From Simmondsia chinensis (Eukaryota; Streptophyta; Magnoliopsida; Caryophyllales; Simmondsiaceae): 64,000 nt of DNA. The DNA lies in NCBI GenBank assembly GCA_018398585.1, contig JAGTTD010000011.1, forward strand, positions 31,988,164 through 32,052,163. Reading direction: 5' to 3'. Position 1 is the first letter of the stretch. Each line of letters opens with the position of its first letter. The notes under the pieces were generated by a model. That model had not been told where the DNA came from and searched no databases. It worked only from the letters and a program-made list of their open reading frames with translations. Positions 34,100 to 44,900 of the stretch are shown here, in pieces. The translations under genes were made by a program, and so were the position numbers.

Positions 34100-34385
34100 T
34101 TATTTTAATTTTAACAGTGTGATCTATTTGGCGTTTGTATTCCGATAGTTCGTATACGTGTGTTTCATTAGCTCTTTGTGTTTTTAGGACTTGGTGTGGG
34201 TACAAAATGCCTCGGGGTTTTTTGGGGTAGACTGTTTCACTTCAGGGTTTAGCGTGTTGGTAGGCGTCTAAGGGTTTTCAGATTTGTTGATTTTTTTTGT
34301 TTCCTTTTCTACTCCAGTAGGTTTTTTCGAGCTCTGCTTCAGTGGGTTTGTCGGTTTTATATTGGGAGTTATCCAAAAAATGTGG
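34100..34385 (+). mobile_element. LINE 3' end
   Basis: T/G-rich 3'-UTR-like stretch ending 'ttatattgggagttatccaaaaaatg', matching the tails of the LINE fragments elsewhere. Confidence 0.4.
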
Positions 34386-34754
34386 TATGCCCTTACTTTT
34401 AATAAAAAACACATTTTCTTCTATAGATGGCAAAACATTTTTGTCATAACCTTGTATGTTTCATTTTCGCTTTAATTTGGCTAACTCTGAATCTAATATA
34501 AATTTATAAAATAAAATTTTTTAATAAAAAAAAGAGTGAAAATATCTTGAATTGAAAATATTAAAAAAACGATTATCAGTGGCAAAATATTTTCATTCTG
34601 ACGAAGGGAGCCAGAGCCCTTAATATAAATGGAAAGGGATCAAAGGCCACAGCCGCAACAGTACAGAATACTTGATTTAAAAATAAATAAAATAAAATAT
34701 TTGGTAATATTTAATTTAAACATTTATTTGAATAAAAAATTAGTTTATCAAAAA

Positions 34755-35000
34755 TAGTAAGCAACATTACGAGTGTCCCAAAGGCTCCCGCCTAAACAGA
34801 ATCTTGGGGATGAATGTACGCAGCCTTCCCTTTTTAAGATGTTACTCTGAAGAGAGACTCTTTCCGAGTTCCCCCAACTTGAGGGGTGCAACACGAGGAC
34901 TTCCCAGGAGGTCACCCATCTTAGTACTGTTCTCGCTCCAGCACACCTTACTTCGAAGTTTTAATGGGATCCGGTACTTTAGTGCTGGTCCCCTCTTAGG
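34755..35000 (-). mobile_element. 5S rRNA-headed SINE with Au tail, copy 4
   Basis: On the minus strand: AAGAGGGGACCAGCACTAAA, CCGGATCCCATTA, a 5S control region, the 5S 3' end GGACTTC-CTCGTGTTGCACC, linker, Au tail with GGCTGCGTACATTCATCCCC and a GGGACACTCGTAATGTTGC end. Target-site duplications are perfect over 15 bp, TTAGTTTATCAAAAA (34740-34754 and 35001-35015). Confidence 0.9.
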
Positions 35001-35015
35001 TTAGTTTATCAAAAA

Positions 35016-36539
35016 CAATATAAAATAATTATCTAGAGTCTCGAAATCTAATAGACATTGACATAAAGTGATTAAAAACAAGTAGCTGAAGAGTTTACGA
35101 AATAATTAGACTACTATAAACTCACATGGGTGGGCATGAAACACTAATTTGTACTGTCAACTTCAATCAGTTATAACTTTTGCTCCGTAAAAAATTACGT
35201 GACAAATTATCTTGTCAAATCGAAGCTCTTGGACTGAATTAAGCAACTCCGCCTGCTTTGCCACTAGCGTCGCCTATTTTCCCCAAATTCGGCTTTTAAA
35301 AGTGTTTCTGGGCTACTTTTTTGTTTTCCAGATAGTTTAGTGGTACTTTTGTTTCGCATATAAATACTACTTTGCAATGGTTGTTAGGGTCTTTCATCAA
35401 ATTCTCATAACAAAACCTTAATTCTTTTCTCTCTTTCATTGAATTCCAAATTGTTCTCTTCAATTTTGACGTGTTCAAATCGATTTAATGTTTTTATTCC
35501 GTATCATAAAGACAACTGAATTTGAATTCATAGGTTAACACAAATTTAAGTAACTAAGTTGAAAAATATATTTAAACCTTTTAAGGAAGGATTTTTTTAA
35601 TATGTTAATAAATATTTATTGCACTATATTGTTGTATTTTTTTGATTCATATAAAAATAAGAATATTTTTTTAATATTTAGATAATTTAGTAAAAAATAA
35701 ATACATGCAAGTTTATTTAATATACTATAATAATAGCATTAAATTTAGAGACTGCTGTAAATATAGGGTTCCAGCTGCTACTGCAATATGTCAACCAATG
35801 TTGTATTTATTGAAGGTGAACATGTATGCAAGCATTTATATATATTAATTTATATATATTAATAAATTAACTCTTTAATTTTTTATCATTTTCGAACTTG
35901 GGCTCCATGAATGTTATATTTATGTAAAATATTTAGTTATGTGTTCAAGATTTGTGTAATTTATAAAAAATCTATTAATTTATTAAAAAATAACAATGAG
36001 CAGTAAATTTGGATCTGAATTTAGTTTTGGAATTAGTATAAGGAATCAACTTATGACGGTCCTCTAAATAATGATGTATGTATATGCCAGTGGAACTCAC
36101 AAGTATTTGGAACCAAGTGATAACCCTTAGTTTCACAGCATCAATGATTTATGACTAGTCCGGTTTGAAATTCTAGAAGTTGAAGACATTCCTAACTTTT
36201 CATAATATGTTGGCTGCGCTAAGAATTGCATTTTAAAAGATGATAATGAACTCATAACCTTTGACAATGACTAGAAGAATAGAGAATAGTTACCATTACA
36301 TCAAACCGAACGGGCTAATCGAAGGCGCAAAGGATTTATCGCTAGTGTTAGGTAAGCAGCTGCATAAGAAATTGTTTTCGGCCAAACAATGAGGGTACAC
36401 ATCGGAAAGACACCAAAAAAGCTGCTTACATTAAACTGCAGAGAGAGAGAGAGAGAGAGACCCAAAGCACAAAAGGAGAGCATATTTTTCTTTGCTTTAA
36501 AGTATTCCTCTAACCATGCTGGCCTAATCATCCTAGTTC
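35016..36539. other. AT-rich spacer with (GA)n
   Basis: No gene or domain recognised. A (GA)n microsatellite lies at about 36441-36460. ORFs at 35296-35478 and 36301-36531 are unsupported. Confidence 0.45.
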
Positions 36540-36835
36540 TTCCCTAAAAGCTTTCTTTGATAATCCCGTTATCTTATTTTTATTTGGATGTATTTAGACT
36601 TGTATAGATTTTGACCCCGGGTGTTTTGCAATCTGTATTAGTAGTTTTTGGGTTTTTTTTTTTTTTTCCTATTTTAATACCGTGTGTATTTTCTTTCCTT
36701 GGATCTCTTCTTGACATGTCTTCTATTGTACTTTAAGTTTTCTCCTACTTTTGTGGGCCTTCTCGAGTTATACTTTGGTAGATGCGCTGGTTTTTATATT
36801 GAAAATTATCTCTCTAATTATCCTAAAAAAAATAT
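36540..36835 (+). mobile_element. LINE 3' end
   Basis: T/G-rich sequence with 'cttttgtgggccttctcgag' and ending 'ctaattatcctaaaaaaaa', as in other LINE tails of the window. Confidence 0.4.
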
Positions 36836-37194
36836 AGACCCAAAAGAGTAGAATCAAGCTAACACACCATACTTAGAGGTGAGAAGGAAATATAAGGTCG
36901 GTTGCCAAATTTTTTTTCTTATAAACAAAAGCCTTTTTTTTTACATTAAAAAAAAAATATATATATATATATATTTTCAGAATTTAAGGATATTTGGTAG
37001 ATTTAAAAGTGATTTCTAAACTATTTTTCTAAATTTAAGTGAAAATTAAAAAAATAATATTTTCCTTTAAATTAGTTACAAAAGTTAAAATTCAAAATTT
37101 TTCACACCTATTAGAATCAAATTTTACAAAAAGTATATTTAAAAAAAACTATTTTTTCCCAAATTTGATCAAATAGGCCTGTAAACCGCATTTA

Positions 37195-37290
37195 GTTTTT
37201 TGGACCCTTTGTTTCCTTTCCTCGGAATCCCGGTTGTAGGGTCGCCACTTTGTATCAAGCTTTGCTCTTTATCTATCGGAAAAAAGGCCT
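37195..37290 (+). mobile_element. LINE 3' tail
   Basis: 'gtcgccactttgtatcaagc' and 'tctttatctatcggaaaaaagg' give the recurrent tail ending, just upstream of the TCP gene. Confidence 0.4.
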
Positions 37291-37349
37291 ATAAACCCCA
37301 TTTTGCAAGCAGACTAGTAAGGCCGCTACCTCCCTTATCCCCCTTTTTG

Positions 37350-37843
37350 TTCTTACAACTAGGATTCAATTAGGGTTTATAGTTGCAGCTTTTTTATTTC
37401 CACCAAATTTCCTCTTTAAAATCCCCTCTATTTTTTCTTCTTTCATTTACCCAAATCTTTCTTTCTCAAACCCTATTCCTGTACCTTCTAATTCCCTTCT
37501 TTGAAGGCCACAAACCCCACTCGTCCTTCTTATTTTTAGGGTTCTAATCCAGACCCATTTCATACAACAAGTCTACTAGAAATCTGAGATATCCCAATTT
37601 ACAATTTGGGTTTTGTTGGTCTGCGTAATTCAGGTACAGTTGTGGCTAGTGGGTCTTTTTGTACTAGTTTCCTTGGGATCACCAAATCTCAGTACGATTC
37701 CAGAAACAATTCAAAACTTGTAATTTTCATCCCAAAATCAATTGACAGTAACAAACACAGTAACTCTTCCGTACTTGCGTATGGTTACTTTCTCGGTATA
37801 GTATTTGAGTTCTATCAACTAGCAAACGAAACCCACTTGACCC
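37350..37843 (+). other. TCP gene leader and proximal promoter
   Basis: Pyrimidine-rich CT stretches (37390-37480, 37500-37560) typical of a plant 5' UTR. An in-frame run of codons upstream of the chosen ATG (37606-37983) is in another frame and is not part of the TCP protein. Confidence 0.4.
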
Positions 37844-38761
37844 ATGGATCCCCACCAATTACTGATGCAAGAAACCCCACACCAACTCAAGAGAAAAGGG
37901 AGGCAAATGGGGATGATAAACAACACGGAGGGTCAGATAATACAAGTACAAGGTGGCCGGATTATCCGGTCCACGGGCCGTAAAGACCGACACAGCAAGG
38001 TTTACACTGCCAAGGGTCCCAGGGACCGCCGCGTTCGCCTCTCGGCGCACACTGCTATCCAATTCTACGACGTCCAAGACCGACTTGGGTTCGACCGCCC
38101 CAGTAAAGCGGTCGACTGGCTCATCAGTAAGGCCAAATCCGCCATTGATAACCTAGCCGAGCTTCCGAGCAGCGGCGCTAATTATGTCCCACAACAATGG
38201 GATTCAATTGGTTTTGAAGGGTACCCAGATCGCAAAAGCCAAGATCTTTGCTTGTCTTTGCAGAGTAATTTTCAAGGCCAAACAGAAACTGGGTCTGGGT
38301 CGAGGTCGGGTTCGGGTCAGACCCAAGGGTTGTTTATGGGGTCTTTTGAGGGGGCCGGTTCAAGTGGGTGGGTGGGTCAGGATGAACCGGGTATGGGTCG
38401 GTTGTCGAGATTGTTTGAGTGGGATGGTTCAAGCGGTTCTTGTTATGGGACACTTACAAATATGGTCCAGCAAGGAGGGATGATGTTGGGGCAACATGAT
38501 GGGACATCATCATCATCATCATCCTTATCGTCGATGTTATGTCACGGTAATCAGAGGGGTACCCTTCAGTCCAGTGCTTGGAATCATCATCATCATCATC
38601 ATCATCAGATGTCCATGGGTGTTGATGTATCAGGATCTGATGGTTTCATGGGGTTCTGCATCCCAGCAAACATGAATGGGGATGATCATCATCATCATGA
38701 GCATGTGAACAAGGCATCAACATCATCCATGTCTCCTAATTCAAGCCATGAAAGAGTATGA
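37844..38761 (+). CDS. TCP4: CIN-class TCP transcription factor, TCP4-like, miR319-targeted
   Basis: Intronless 305-aa protein starting at ATG 37844. The non-canonical bHLH TCP domain spans about residues 44-102: basic region [20 protein letters not shown], helix 1 [14 protein letters not shown] and helix 2 [15 protein letters not shown]. These are the class II (CIN) features of TCP2/3/4/10/24, nuclear regulators that restrain leaf margin growth and promote differentiation. [10 protein letters not shown] just before the domain fits TCP3/4/10 better than TCP2/24; no arginine-rich R domain is visible. The C-terminal half is Gly/Ser/Gln rich with a polyhistidine stretch (HHHHHHHH then QMSMG), a known feature of this group. 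A miR319 site lies in the coding sequence at 38554-38574. At 305 aa it is shorter than Arabidopsis TCP4, mainly in the linker after the TCP domain. The symbol is by resemblance only; orthology was not tested. Confidence 0.93.
   Translation: MDPHQLLMQETPHQLKRKGRQMGMINNTEGQIIQVQGGRIIRSTGRKDRHSKVYTAKGPRDRRVRLSAHTAIQFYDVQDRLGFDRPSKAVDWLISKAKSAIDNLAELPSSGANYVPQQWDSIGFEGYPDRKSQDLCLSLQSNFQGQTETGSGSRSGSGQTQGLFMGSFEGAGSSGWVGQDEPGMGRLSRLFEWDGSSGSCYGTLTNMVQQGGMMLGQHDGTSSSSSSLSSMLCHGNQRGTLQSSAWNHHHHHHHQMSMGVDVSGSDGFMGFCIPANMNGDDHHHHEHVNKASTSSMSPNSSHERV
38554..38574 (+). promoter_or_regulatory. miR319 target site in TCP coding region
   Basis: GAGGGGTACCCTTCAGTCCAG pairs with miR319 through an unbroken CCCTTCAGTCCA core, with wobbles and mismatches toward the 5' side of the target. 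It encodes the conserved RGTLQSS-type peptide seen in miR319-regulated TCPs. Confidence 0.9.
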
Positions 38762-38814
38762 TGTCATGATCATGATTTTGGTTGTTATTTTTGTTATTTC
38801 TTCTTTGTTTAATT

Positions 38815-38925
38815 ACAACAACAGTTCAGTGTCTTAAAAAGGGCTCCCGCAGAGGTAAGGTCTAGGAGGATAAAACGTATGTAGTTTTATCTCTAAAGGT
38901 TCTATTCTGTAAAGTGCTGTTTCTG
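38815..38925 (-). mobile_element. Au-type SINE tail just downstream of the TCP gene
   Basis: The reverse complement has 'ataaaactacatacgttttat', 'ctagaccttacctctgcggg' and the (TTG)n end at 38816-38824. It starts about 55 bp after the stop codon, so it may be transcribed in the TCP 3' UTR. Confidence 0.55.
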
Positions 38926-39645
38926 AAATCTTGCTTTAATCAATTTACATAATTTAGTTTTAGTTTTCCATGATCATATGTCTGATTAAGAAATTCTAGT
39001 CTGTTGTATGTATCAATGTGTTGAAGATCAATAGCATTTAGTACCTGCAGTAGGCGCTGCAAGGATAATCTGATCAAGTTACATCAGGTTTGAACATTTA
39101 TTATTTTGACGTTTTTGTGGTTTAAGCATTTCACTTGAGTAGCCACTTTGAAACTTGATTAATTTTGTCAAAATCTGCCAATATTCATAAGAAAATATTA
39201 TGTAGTACATAATTATGATGATATATATTAGCTATATCAATGTTTTAGTGCGAATTCAATGAATTATAATAAAAATCCATATAATTCTGATATAAGATGC
39301 CAATATATCGACGAAATTGTGTGCCATGTTAGCGTTTTTTGACTAAAGAATCACAAAGAATACCTATGTATTGTTGGAACAATTTTCTTATTAGCATTTT
39401 CTAATAAAATCCTTTAAATTTCGACAAGAAGTACTTAAATGATAAAATTTTTGAACCATAGCATTAAAACCAATGGAAAAAGGCCTGATTTGAAAAACAA
39501 GTGGTCGTGCATATTGACCACAAGACCCCATAAGTCACAGGTAGGGGTAAACAACACTAAATCAATATAGTCAGTTGAAGATGTTTGTTCGATTTATGTG
39601 TGAAGTCTAGATGTACTGAGCCTTATACATGAAATATAGGATTAG
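38926..39645. other. Spacer downstream of the TCP gene
   Basis: AT-rich with no gene seen. 39400-39450 has the 'gtacttaaatgataaaat' repeat words also found at 25200 and 31800. Confidence 0.4.
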
Positions 39646-39659
39646 ACCAATTCGATTTA

Positions 39660-40329
39660 GATATCATCCCCGAGGACGAGAAATGGTGTCCCCTTTGTGG
39701 AAAGGCCCCGAAAAATGTGGACCACCTATTCTTAGGATGCGAGGAAACTTGGAGGATTTGGGCTTTTTGCTTGAAATGGTGGGATTTGAGTTGGATTGTT
39801 ACTGACTCCATTAAAGACCACTTCTTCCAATAGATAGCAGCTAAAGTTGGTGGTAAATTTCAGAAGAAAGTATGAATAATGTTTTTCTTTGTCATCATAT
39901 GGGAAATTTGGAACTCAAGGAATAAAATTATTTTTGAAGAGGCGCATTGGAGCATCAAAGATGATGAGTGGTCGATTAAGATCAGAGTAGGCTTTTGGCT
40001 AAAAGCATGGTGTAGCTCGTTTCGATACTCCCCAATTGACTTGGCATGTAATTTGTAATGCTTCAAAGCATGTTCGCCGCATTCGTAATCCACAGAGGGT
40101 CCTTGCTATCGGGTGTTGGGTCTACCACTTGGGTGCTTGGTTTACTGTAGTGCAGAGTAGGATAATTTTTGATAAGTAAATTATGGGTTGCTTGTATAAT
40201 GGACATGTACTTGGTCGTCTGTTTATTTTTTGTTGTTTTGTATGGTTGTCCCTCTTGGGTCCCCTCAACTGGGATGCTGCTTGTTGTATCCCGAGCATGG
40301 CTCACTATTTATTGGGAAAAAAAAAAAAC
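39660..40329 (+). mobile_element. 5'-truncated LINE with zf-RVT, flanked by 14-bp TSD
   Basis: Translates with two stops to DEKWCPLCGKAPKNVDHLFL, GCEETWRIWAFCLKWWDLSW and IMFFFVIIWEIWNSRNKIIF, the zinc-binding C-terminus of plant LINE ORF2. It ends in a 3' UTR and poly-A (about 40317-40328). Perfect target-site duplications ACCAATTCGATTTA at 39646-39659 and 40330-40343 give exact limits of 670 bp. Confidence 0.88.
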
Positions 40330-40435
40330 ACCAATTCGATTTATACCCATGACACTAAGTTCCATGTGACTGTATGTAAACAATTGGATTGAATATATTA
40401 AGATTGTAATTCTGAGATGTCTCGTGTAATCTTTC

Positions 40436-41525
40436 TGTTAAATTTTCATTGGGCCTTTAAGCCCAACCATAGAATTGGAACACAAGAGATCCACATATAA
40501 GCCCAAGTGGGGTTCCATCCTAAAACCAATTGGTCATAGGTAGAGTAACCCACTAGGCTTATAAGGTAATCTCTTTTCTTTTACAATTCCAATGTGAGAT
40601 TCTAATTATTAGGCTCACATGTGGAGTCTCAACACTCCCCCTCACATGTGAGACTACGACAAACGCAACACTCGCCTTCTCCAATCCACTTGGATCCAAC
40701 ATTCACCGAAGAGGCCCTCGATGCAACAAATTCAAATGCACCCCTCTTTACGAGGACACGGTGCGACAAACAAGACATCGAGATCATCAACCCGCTCTGA
40801 TACCATGTTAAATTTCACCGGGCCTTTTTAGGCCCGACCCACAGAGTTGGAGCATACAAGATCCACATATAAGCCCAAGTGAGGTTCCATCCTAAAACTA
40901 ATTGGCAATAGGTGGAGTAATCTACTAGGCTTATAAGGTGATTACTTCTTTCTCTCAACTCCAATGTGGGATTCAACAAGACTCACATGTGGAATCCTCA
41001 ATACTCCCCCTCACATGTGAGTCTACGACAAACGCACCCCTTGCCTTCTCCGATCCAACTGGATCCAACATACTGGAGAGGCCTCGGGACACCAAACACA
41101 AATGCACCCCTCTTCACCCACTATGCTTATAAGGTAATCTTTTCTTTCTCTCAACACTTCCCATCACATGTAAGCTTGTGACAAACGCATCCCTTGCCTT
41201 TTTCGATCCAATTGGATCCAACATACTGGAGAGACCCTTGGCGCACTAAACACAAATGCACCTCCTCTTCATGAGGACAAAGTGCGACAAACACGAGATC
41301 GGGATCAACAATCCGTTCTGATACCATGTTAAATTTTCATCGGGCCTTTAGGCCCAACCATAGAGTTGGAACACAAGAGATCCACATATAACCCCAAGTG
41401 GGGTTCCATCCTAAAACCAATTGGCCATAAGTAGAGTAACCCACTAGGCTTATAAGGTAATCTCTTCTCTCTTACAATTCCAATGTGGGATTCTAATTAT
41501 TAGGCTTACATGTGGAGTCTCAACA
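40436..41525 (-). mobile_element. TRIM with three LTRs (tandem / recombined copy)
   Basis: LTRs at 40436-40634 (199 bp), 40806-41003 (198 bp) and 41328-41525 (198 bp) are separated by two internal regions. A further LTR scrap lies at about 41117-41157. Primer sites lie before the second and third LTRs (GCTCTGATACCA at 40794-40805; GTTCTGATACCA at 41316-41327). Outer target-site duplications are perfect, CTTTC (40431-40435 and 41526-41530). The outer LTRs share 'aattattaggct', which the middle LTR lacks, so the middle one belongs to a different sublineage. Confidence 0.9.
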
Positions 41526-41530
41526 CTTTC

Positions 41531-42259
41531 CCATGCATATGAAATTATTATATTCTCCTCCATCAGCATAGGCTTCAGTGGAATCACGTAATTTAATGTC
41601 TTGTTTTATTCATTTTCTTTTTATGTCCTTATTTTGATTTGAAATTCCGATATATATGATTCGATCCTAGCAATCTTCAACTTTTCATAGCTCAGGCATG
41701 TCAAACTTGTACGCTTCTCCAGAATTACTAGGAAATGGTACTTTCTGCTTTGAAATTTATAGGTCTGAAATAAGTATCATTTATTTTGCATTCAAAATCA
41801 AGTCATTAAATTCAATTGTAAGTGTAATAAGTGTTGTTCATTTTATATTTTTAAAGACAAGAGATGAATTTGTAAAGTAAGGTGTATCGAGATCTATCCC
41901 TCTCACAACTAAGCCTTTATTTGATCAAATTGTATACTATATGGATGATGCATGCATAACTTGCTATTGTTTAATCATAAAGAAAATGATTCTCAGTTTG
42001 TGAATAGCATTTTAAATTATTACAAATATTAGTTTAATATGTTTAGCAAAACTTTGTGAAATGAGGTTAATTATCGAACTTTAAGTGAATGTCATATTTA
42101 CTATAATGTGTATTCAAACTTCACTCTTTTTACTTTGAAAGTAATTGTTTTTTTAGTACGTTATTTTTTCACGGTCAGTAAATATATATGTAATTCGTGT
42201 ATTAAATATATAAATATATGTTTTTGGTTTTAAAAAAGCATTTATGTATTGTTAATTTT
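41531..42259. other. AT-rich spacer
   Basis: No gene, exon or repeat recognised. The ORF at 41698-41880 is unsupported. Confidence 0.45.
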
Positions 42260-42365
42260 TTTTCCAATAAATAGGACCAAACTGCATTACAGCACAGGCG
42301 CACTCAACCGAAAACAACCAGCAAAAAAGAAAGCCAAAAAGAGCCAAAGAAACAAGGAAAAAATA
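42260..42365 (-). mobile_element. LINE 3' end (antisense)
   Basis: Poly-T then 'ccaataaataggaccaaactg' and A/C-rich sequence: the antisense form of the ...TTATTGG-poly-A ending seen at 40310. It lies head to tail against the next LINE. Confidence 0.35.
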
Positions 42366-43308
42366 ACAATTACTGAGGCTGTGACCATGAATACTCCAAG
42401 GCCCTACTCCGTCGACCACCTGATATGTGGAGTATGGAAAGGTTTGGCACCTCCAAAAGTTAAAATTGTGGTTTGGATGGTCTTATTGGGAAAGATGAAC
42501 ACAAAAGAAAGGCTTTGGAAGATTGGAATTATCCCAGAAGAGGAGAAATGGTGTCCTCTTTGTGGGAAGGCTCCGGAAAATGTGGAACACCTATTTTTAA
42601 AATGCGAAGAGACCTGGAAAGTATGGGCGGTAACTTTGAAGTGGTGGAATCTGAGCTGGGTCGTGCCTGGGTCTATCAAGGAACACTTCTTTCAGTGGAT
42701 GGGAGCAAGAGTCCGGAGCAAATTCCAGAAAAAAGTTTGGTTAACGCTATTCTTCGTTATCATTTGGGAGATTTGGAATACAAGGAACCAAATAGTCTTC
42801 AAAGAGGCCCGTTGGAATATGAAAGACGCAGAATGGTCCATCAAGACACGAGTAGGCTTTTGGGTGAAAGCTTGGTGTAGCTCATTCCCGTACTCACCTG
42901 TTGAATCGGCAACTAATGTGCAATGTTTTAGATATTGGGGGTCCAATAGTATTTTGGCCCCGTAAACAAATGCAGTATTCCAATATTAGACCCCTGAAGC
43001 CAGAGAGCTAACTTAAGATCATGAACTGCAATATTGAGGAGCTGTTGTTTCTTAAGAAGGCATATGCAGAACGTGGCTTCAAGAGCATATATCTCAATTT
43101 GTTGTTTGTGGGATTCTGTCATTGGTGAAGTGCAGCATTTTTTGGATTCAGATTAATTCATGTGTTGTTTTTTGGGTGATGATTTCTATTGTACCTTTTT
43201 TTTTTTTGGCTCGGGTTTGGCTTGTACTCTGCCTTTTTGGCTCGGGTTCTGCTCATGTGGAATGCCGGTTTCTGTATGGTGATTTTTCGCTTTCTATAAA
43301 AAAAAAAG
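42366..43308 (+). mobile_element. 5'-truncated LINE with intact zf-RVT reading frame
   Basis: An open frame to 42965 encodes SVDHLICGVWKGLAPPKVKI, MNTKERLWKIGIIPEEEKWC, PLCGKAPENVEHLFLKCEET and KVWLTLFFVIIWEIWNTRNQ: the RT-associated zinc-binding domain of plant LINE ORF2, with no stops. The upstream RT and endonuclease are missing. A 3' UTR leads to poly-A at about 43297-43307. The frame is open by recent age or chance, not as a host gene. Confidence 0.85.
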
Positions 43309-43534
43309 GCAAAGAAAAATCGGAGAAGCGCAAAAGGAAAAAACGCGATCCAAAACCAAAGAACTACAAGAGAACAAACCAAAACCCAACCCCAAACAAA
43401 GAGAAGCCTATAGCGGAAACTCGAAGCAAGCTCGGATAACCCAAACACAATTGCAAGGATCATCCTAGAGGATGAAACCGACAAAGCCACACCCACATAA
43501 CCAAGGCCCCAAGCACAACAATAGGAAAACATCA
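43309..43534 (-). mobile_element. Probable antisense LINE 3' UTR between two LINEs
   Basis: A/C-rich sequence ('aaaaacgcgatccaaaacc', 'gaaactcgaagcaagctcgg') whose reverse complement looks like the T/G-rich LINE 3' UTRs elsewhere. The minus-strand ORF over it (43158-43607) has UTR-like composition and is not a gene. Confidence 0.35.
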
Positions 43535-44652
43535 GGCAGTTGATCATGTTTCTAAAGAAGCGAGAGTAACAATGGGAAATGGTGAAAAGATCAAATTTTG
43601 GAAGCATTTATGGATCGGGGAAGAAACGTTTGAACACAAATTCTAGGACTTGTTCAAAGTGTCACTGCAAATTGATCATACTTTAGCTCAGATGGGGTTG
43701 TGGGATGGTCCAGAATGGAGATGGGTGTTGAATTGGAGAAGGGGATTCTTTTCAAGAGAGGAGGCTAATGTCAATACACTTATGCAAGTGATTTCTGGAA
43801 TTCAGCCATGCAGAAGCCGAGCAGATAGAATAGTGTGGAATATGGAGCCAGGGGGTTCATTCTTTGTTAAATCTTTCAACCTAGCTGCAATGATGGAGAT
43901 CTCACATGCAAGTTCAATTGACCACTTGGTGTGTGGAGCATGGAAAGGACTAGCAGCTCCAAAGGTTAAAATTCTAGTATGGATGGCTCTTCTTGGGAAG
44001 ATGAACACGAAGAAAAGACTAAGTAACATTGGGGTAATTGGAGAACAAGACAAGTGGTGTCCCATTTGTAGTAAAGAAGAAGAAAGCATAGACCATCTAT
44101 TCCTAACTTGCGAAGAGACTTGGAGAGTATGGTGTTCTTGCTTAGAGTGGTGGGGCATTCAATCTACAAGCCCACAATTGATAAAAGATCACTTCTTTTA
44201 ATGGACTGCGTGCTCGGTAAGCAGAAAATTCCAAAAAAAGGTGTGGTTTTCACTGTTCTTCGTAATAATGTGGGAGATCTGGAGGGCGAGAAACAAGATT
44301 GTGTTTCAGAGCGCCCAGTGGAACCGTAAGGAAGTCATATGGCCTAGTAGACTTAGGTTGGGTTTCTGGATCAAGGCTTGGTATTCAGAGTTTCCCTACT
44401 CACCATCAGAGATGGTTCGCTCAGTAGAGAGTATCAAGTCGTGGCAAACGGGTAGAAGATCACAATCTTGAGTACAGGAAGTTAGTTCAAGACATCGTAG
44501 GGGTAATCTATGTAAGTTGTGTCTTGTTTTGGAAGTGTTATGGAGCCAATTTCTTATTTTCTTTTGTTCTTTTGAGTTATGTATCCTCGGCACCTAACTT
44601 AGGTCGCCGCCTTTGTAATCGAGCTATGCTCAAAATTATCAAAAAATAATGC
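43535..44652 (+). mobile_element. 5'-truncated LINE, ORF2 C-terminal part, with stops
   Basis: Translates to VTMGNGEKIKFWKHLWIGEE, GPEWRWVLNWRRGFFSREE, SIDHLVCGAWKGLAAPKVKI, KWCPICSKEEESIDHLFLTC, then after a stop at FFxWTA, KVWFSLFFVIMWEIWRARNK. This includes the inter-domain segment before zf-RVT, so it is longer than the other copies. Stops occur near 43645 and 44200. Ends 'gctcaaaattatcaaaaaa' at 44652. Confidence 0.85.
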
Positions 44653-44688
44653 AGAGATCAGCAAAATGATTAAGCTCCCAAAACAAAA

Positions 44689-44900
44689 CGAAACCCAAGC
44701 GCCGCGCCTCGAAAAGCTGGATTTGGTCCAAAGATGGCAGGAATCAGCTAGATTTACGTATTGTTAATGATACGATAGTGTCTCCCTCTTTTCGGCCCCT
44801 CCGTTCTCTCTCTCGTCCATTTTTACAAAATGAAACCCGAGTGCCGCGCCTCAAAAAGCTAGATTTGGGCCAAAGATGGCCGGAATCAGCCATTTCCGGC
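44689..44900. repeat. About 70-bp direct repeat separated by 70 bp
   Basis: 'gccgcgcctcgaaaagctgg' and 'ccaaagatggcaggaatcag' (44700-44745) recur as 'gccgcgcctcaaaaagctag' and 'ccaaagatggccggaatcag' (44840-44888). The flanks are GC-richer than the surroundings. It could be a leader remnant of a lost gene or retroelement. Confidence 0.5.

Noticed and set aside
34755..35000. Cassandra LTR (5S-containing LTR retrotransposon)
   Set aside because: No TG...CA LTR ends, no primer site, no 5-bp duplication; instead an Au tail and a 15-bp duplication.
37606..37983. 125-aa frame upstream of and overlapping the TCP gene
   Set aside because: Different frame from the TCP protein, no domain; it covers the leader and the start of the TCP coding region.
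42473..42880. 135-aa plus-strand open frame
   Set aside because: Shadow of the LINE zinc-binding frame in another phase.
43158..43607. 149-aa minus-strand open frame as a membrane protein
   Set aside because: It is the reverse reading of LINE 3' UTR and poly-A sequence; the hydrophobic look comes from T-rich codons.
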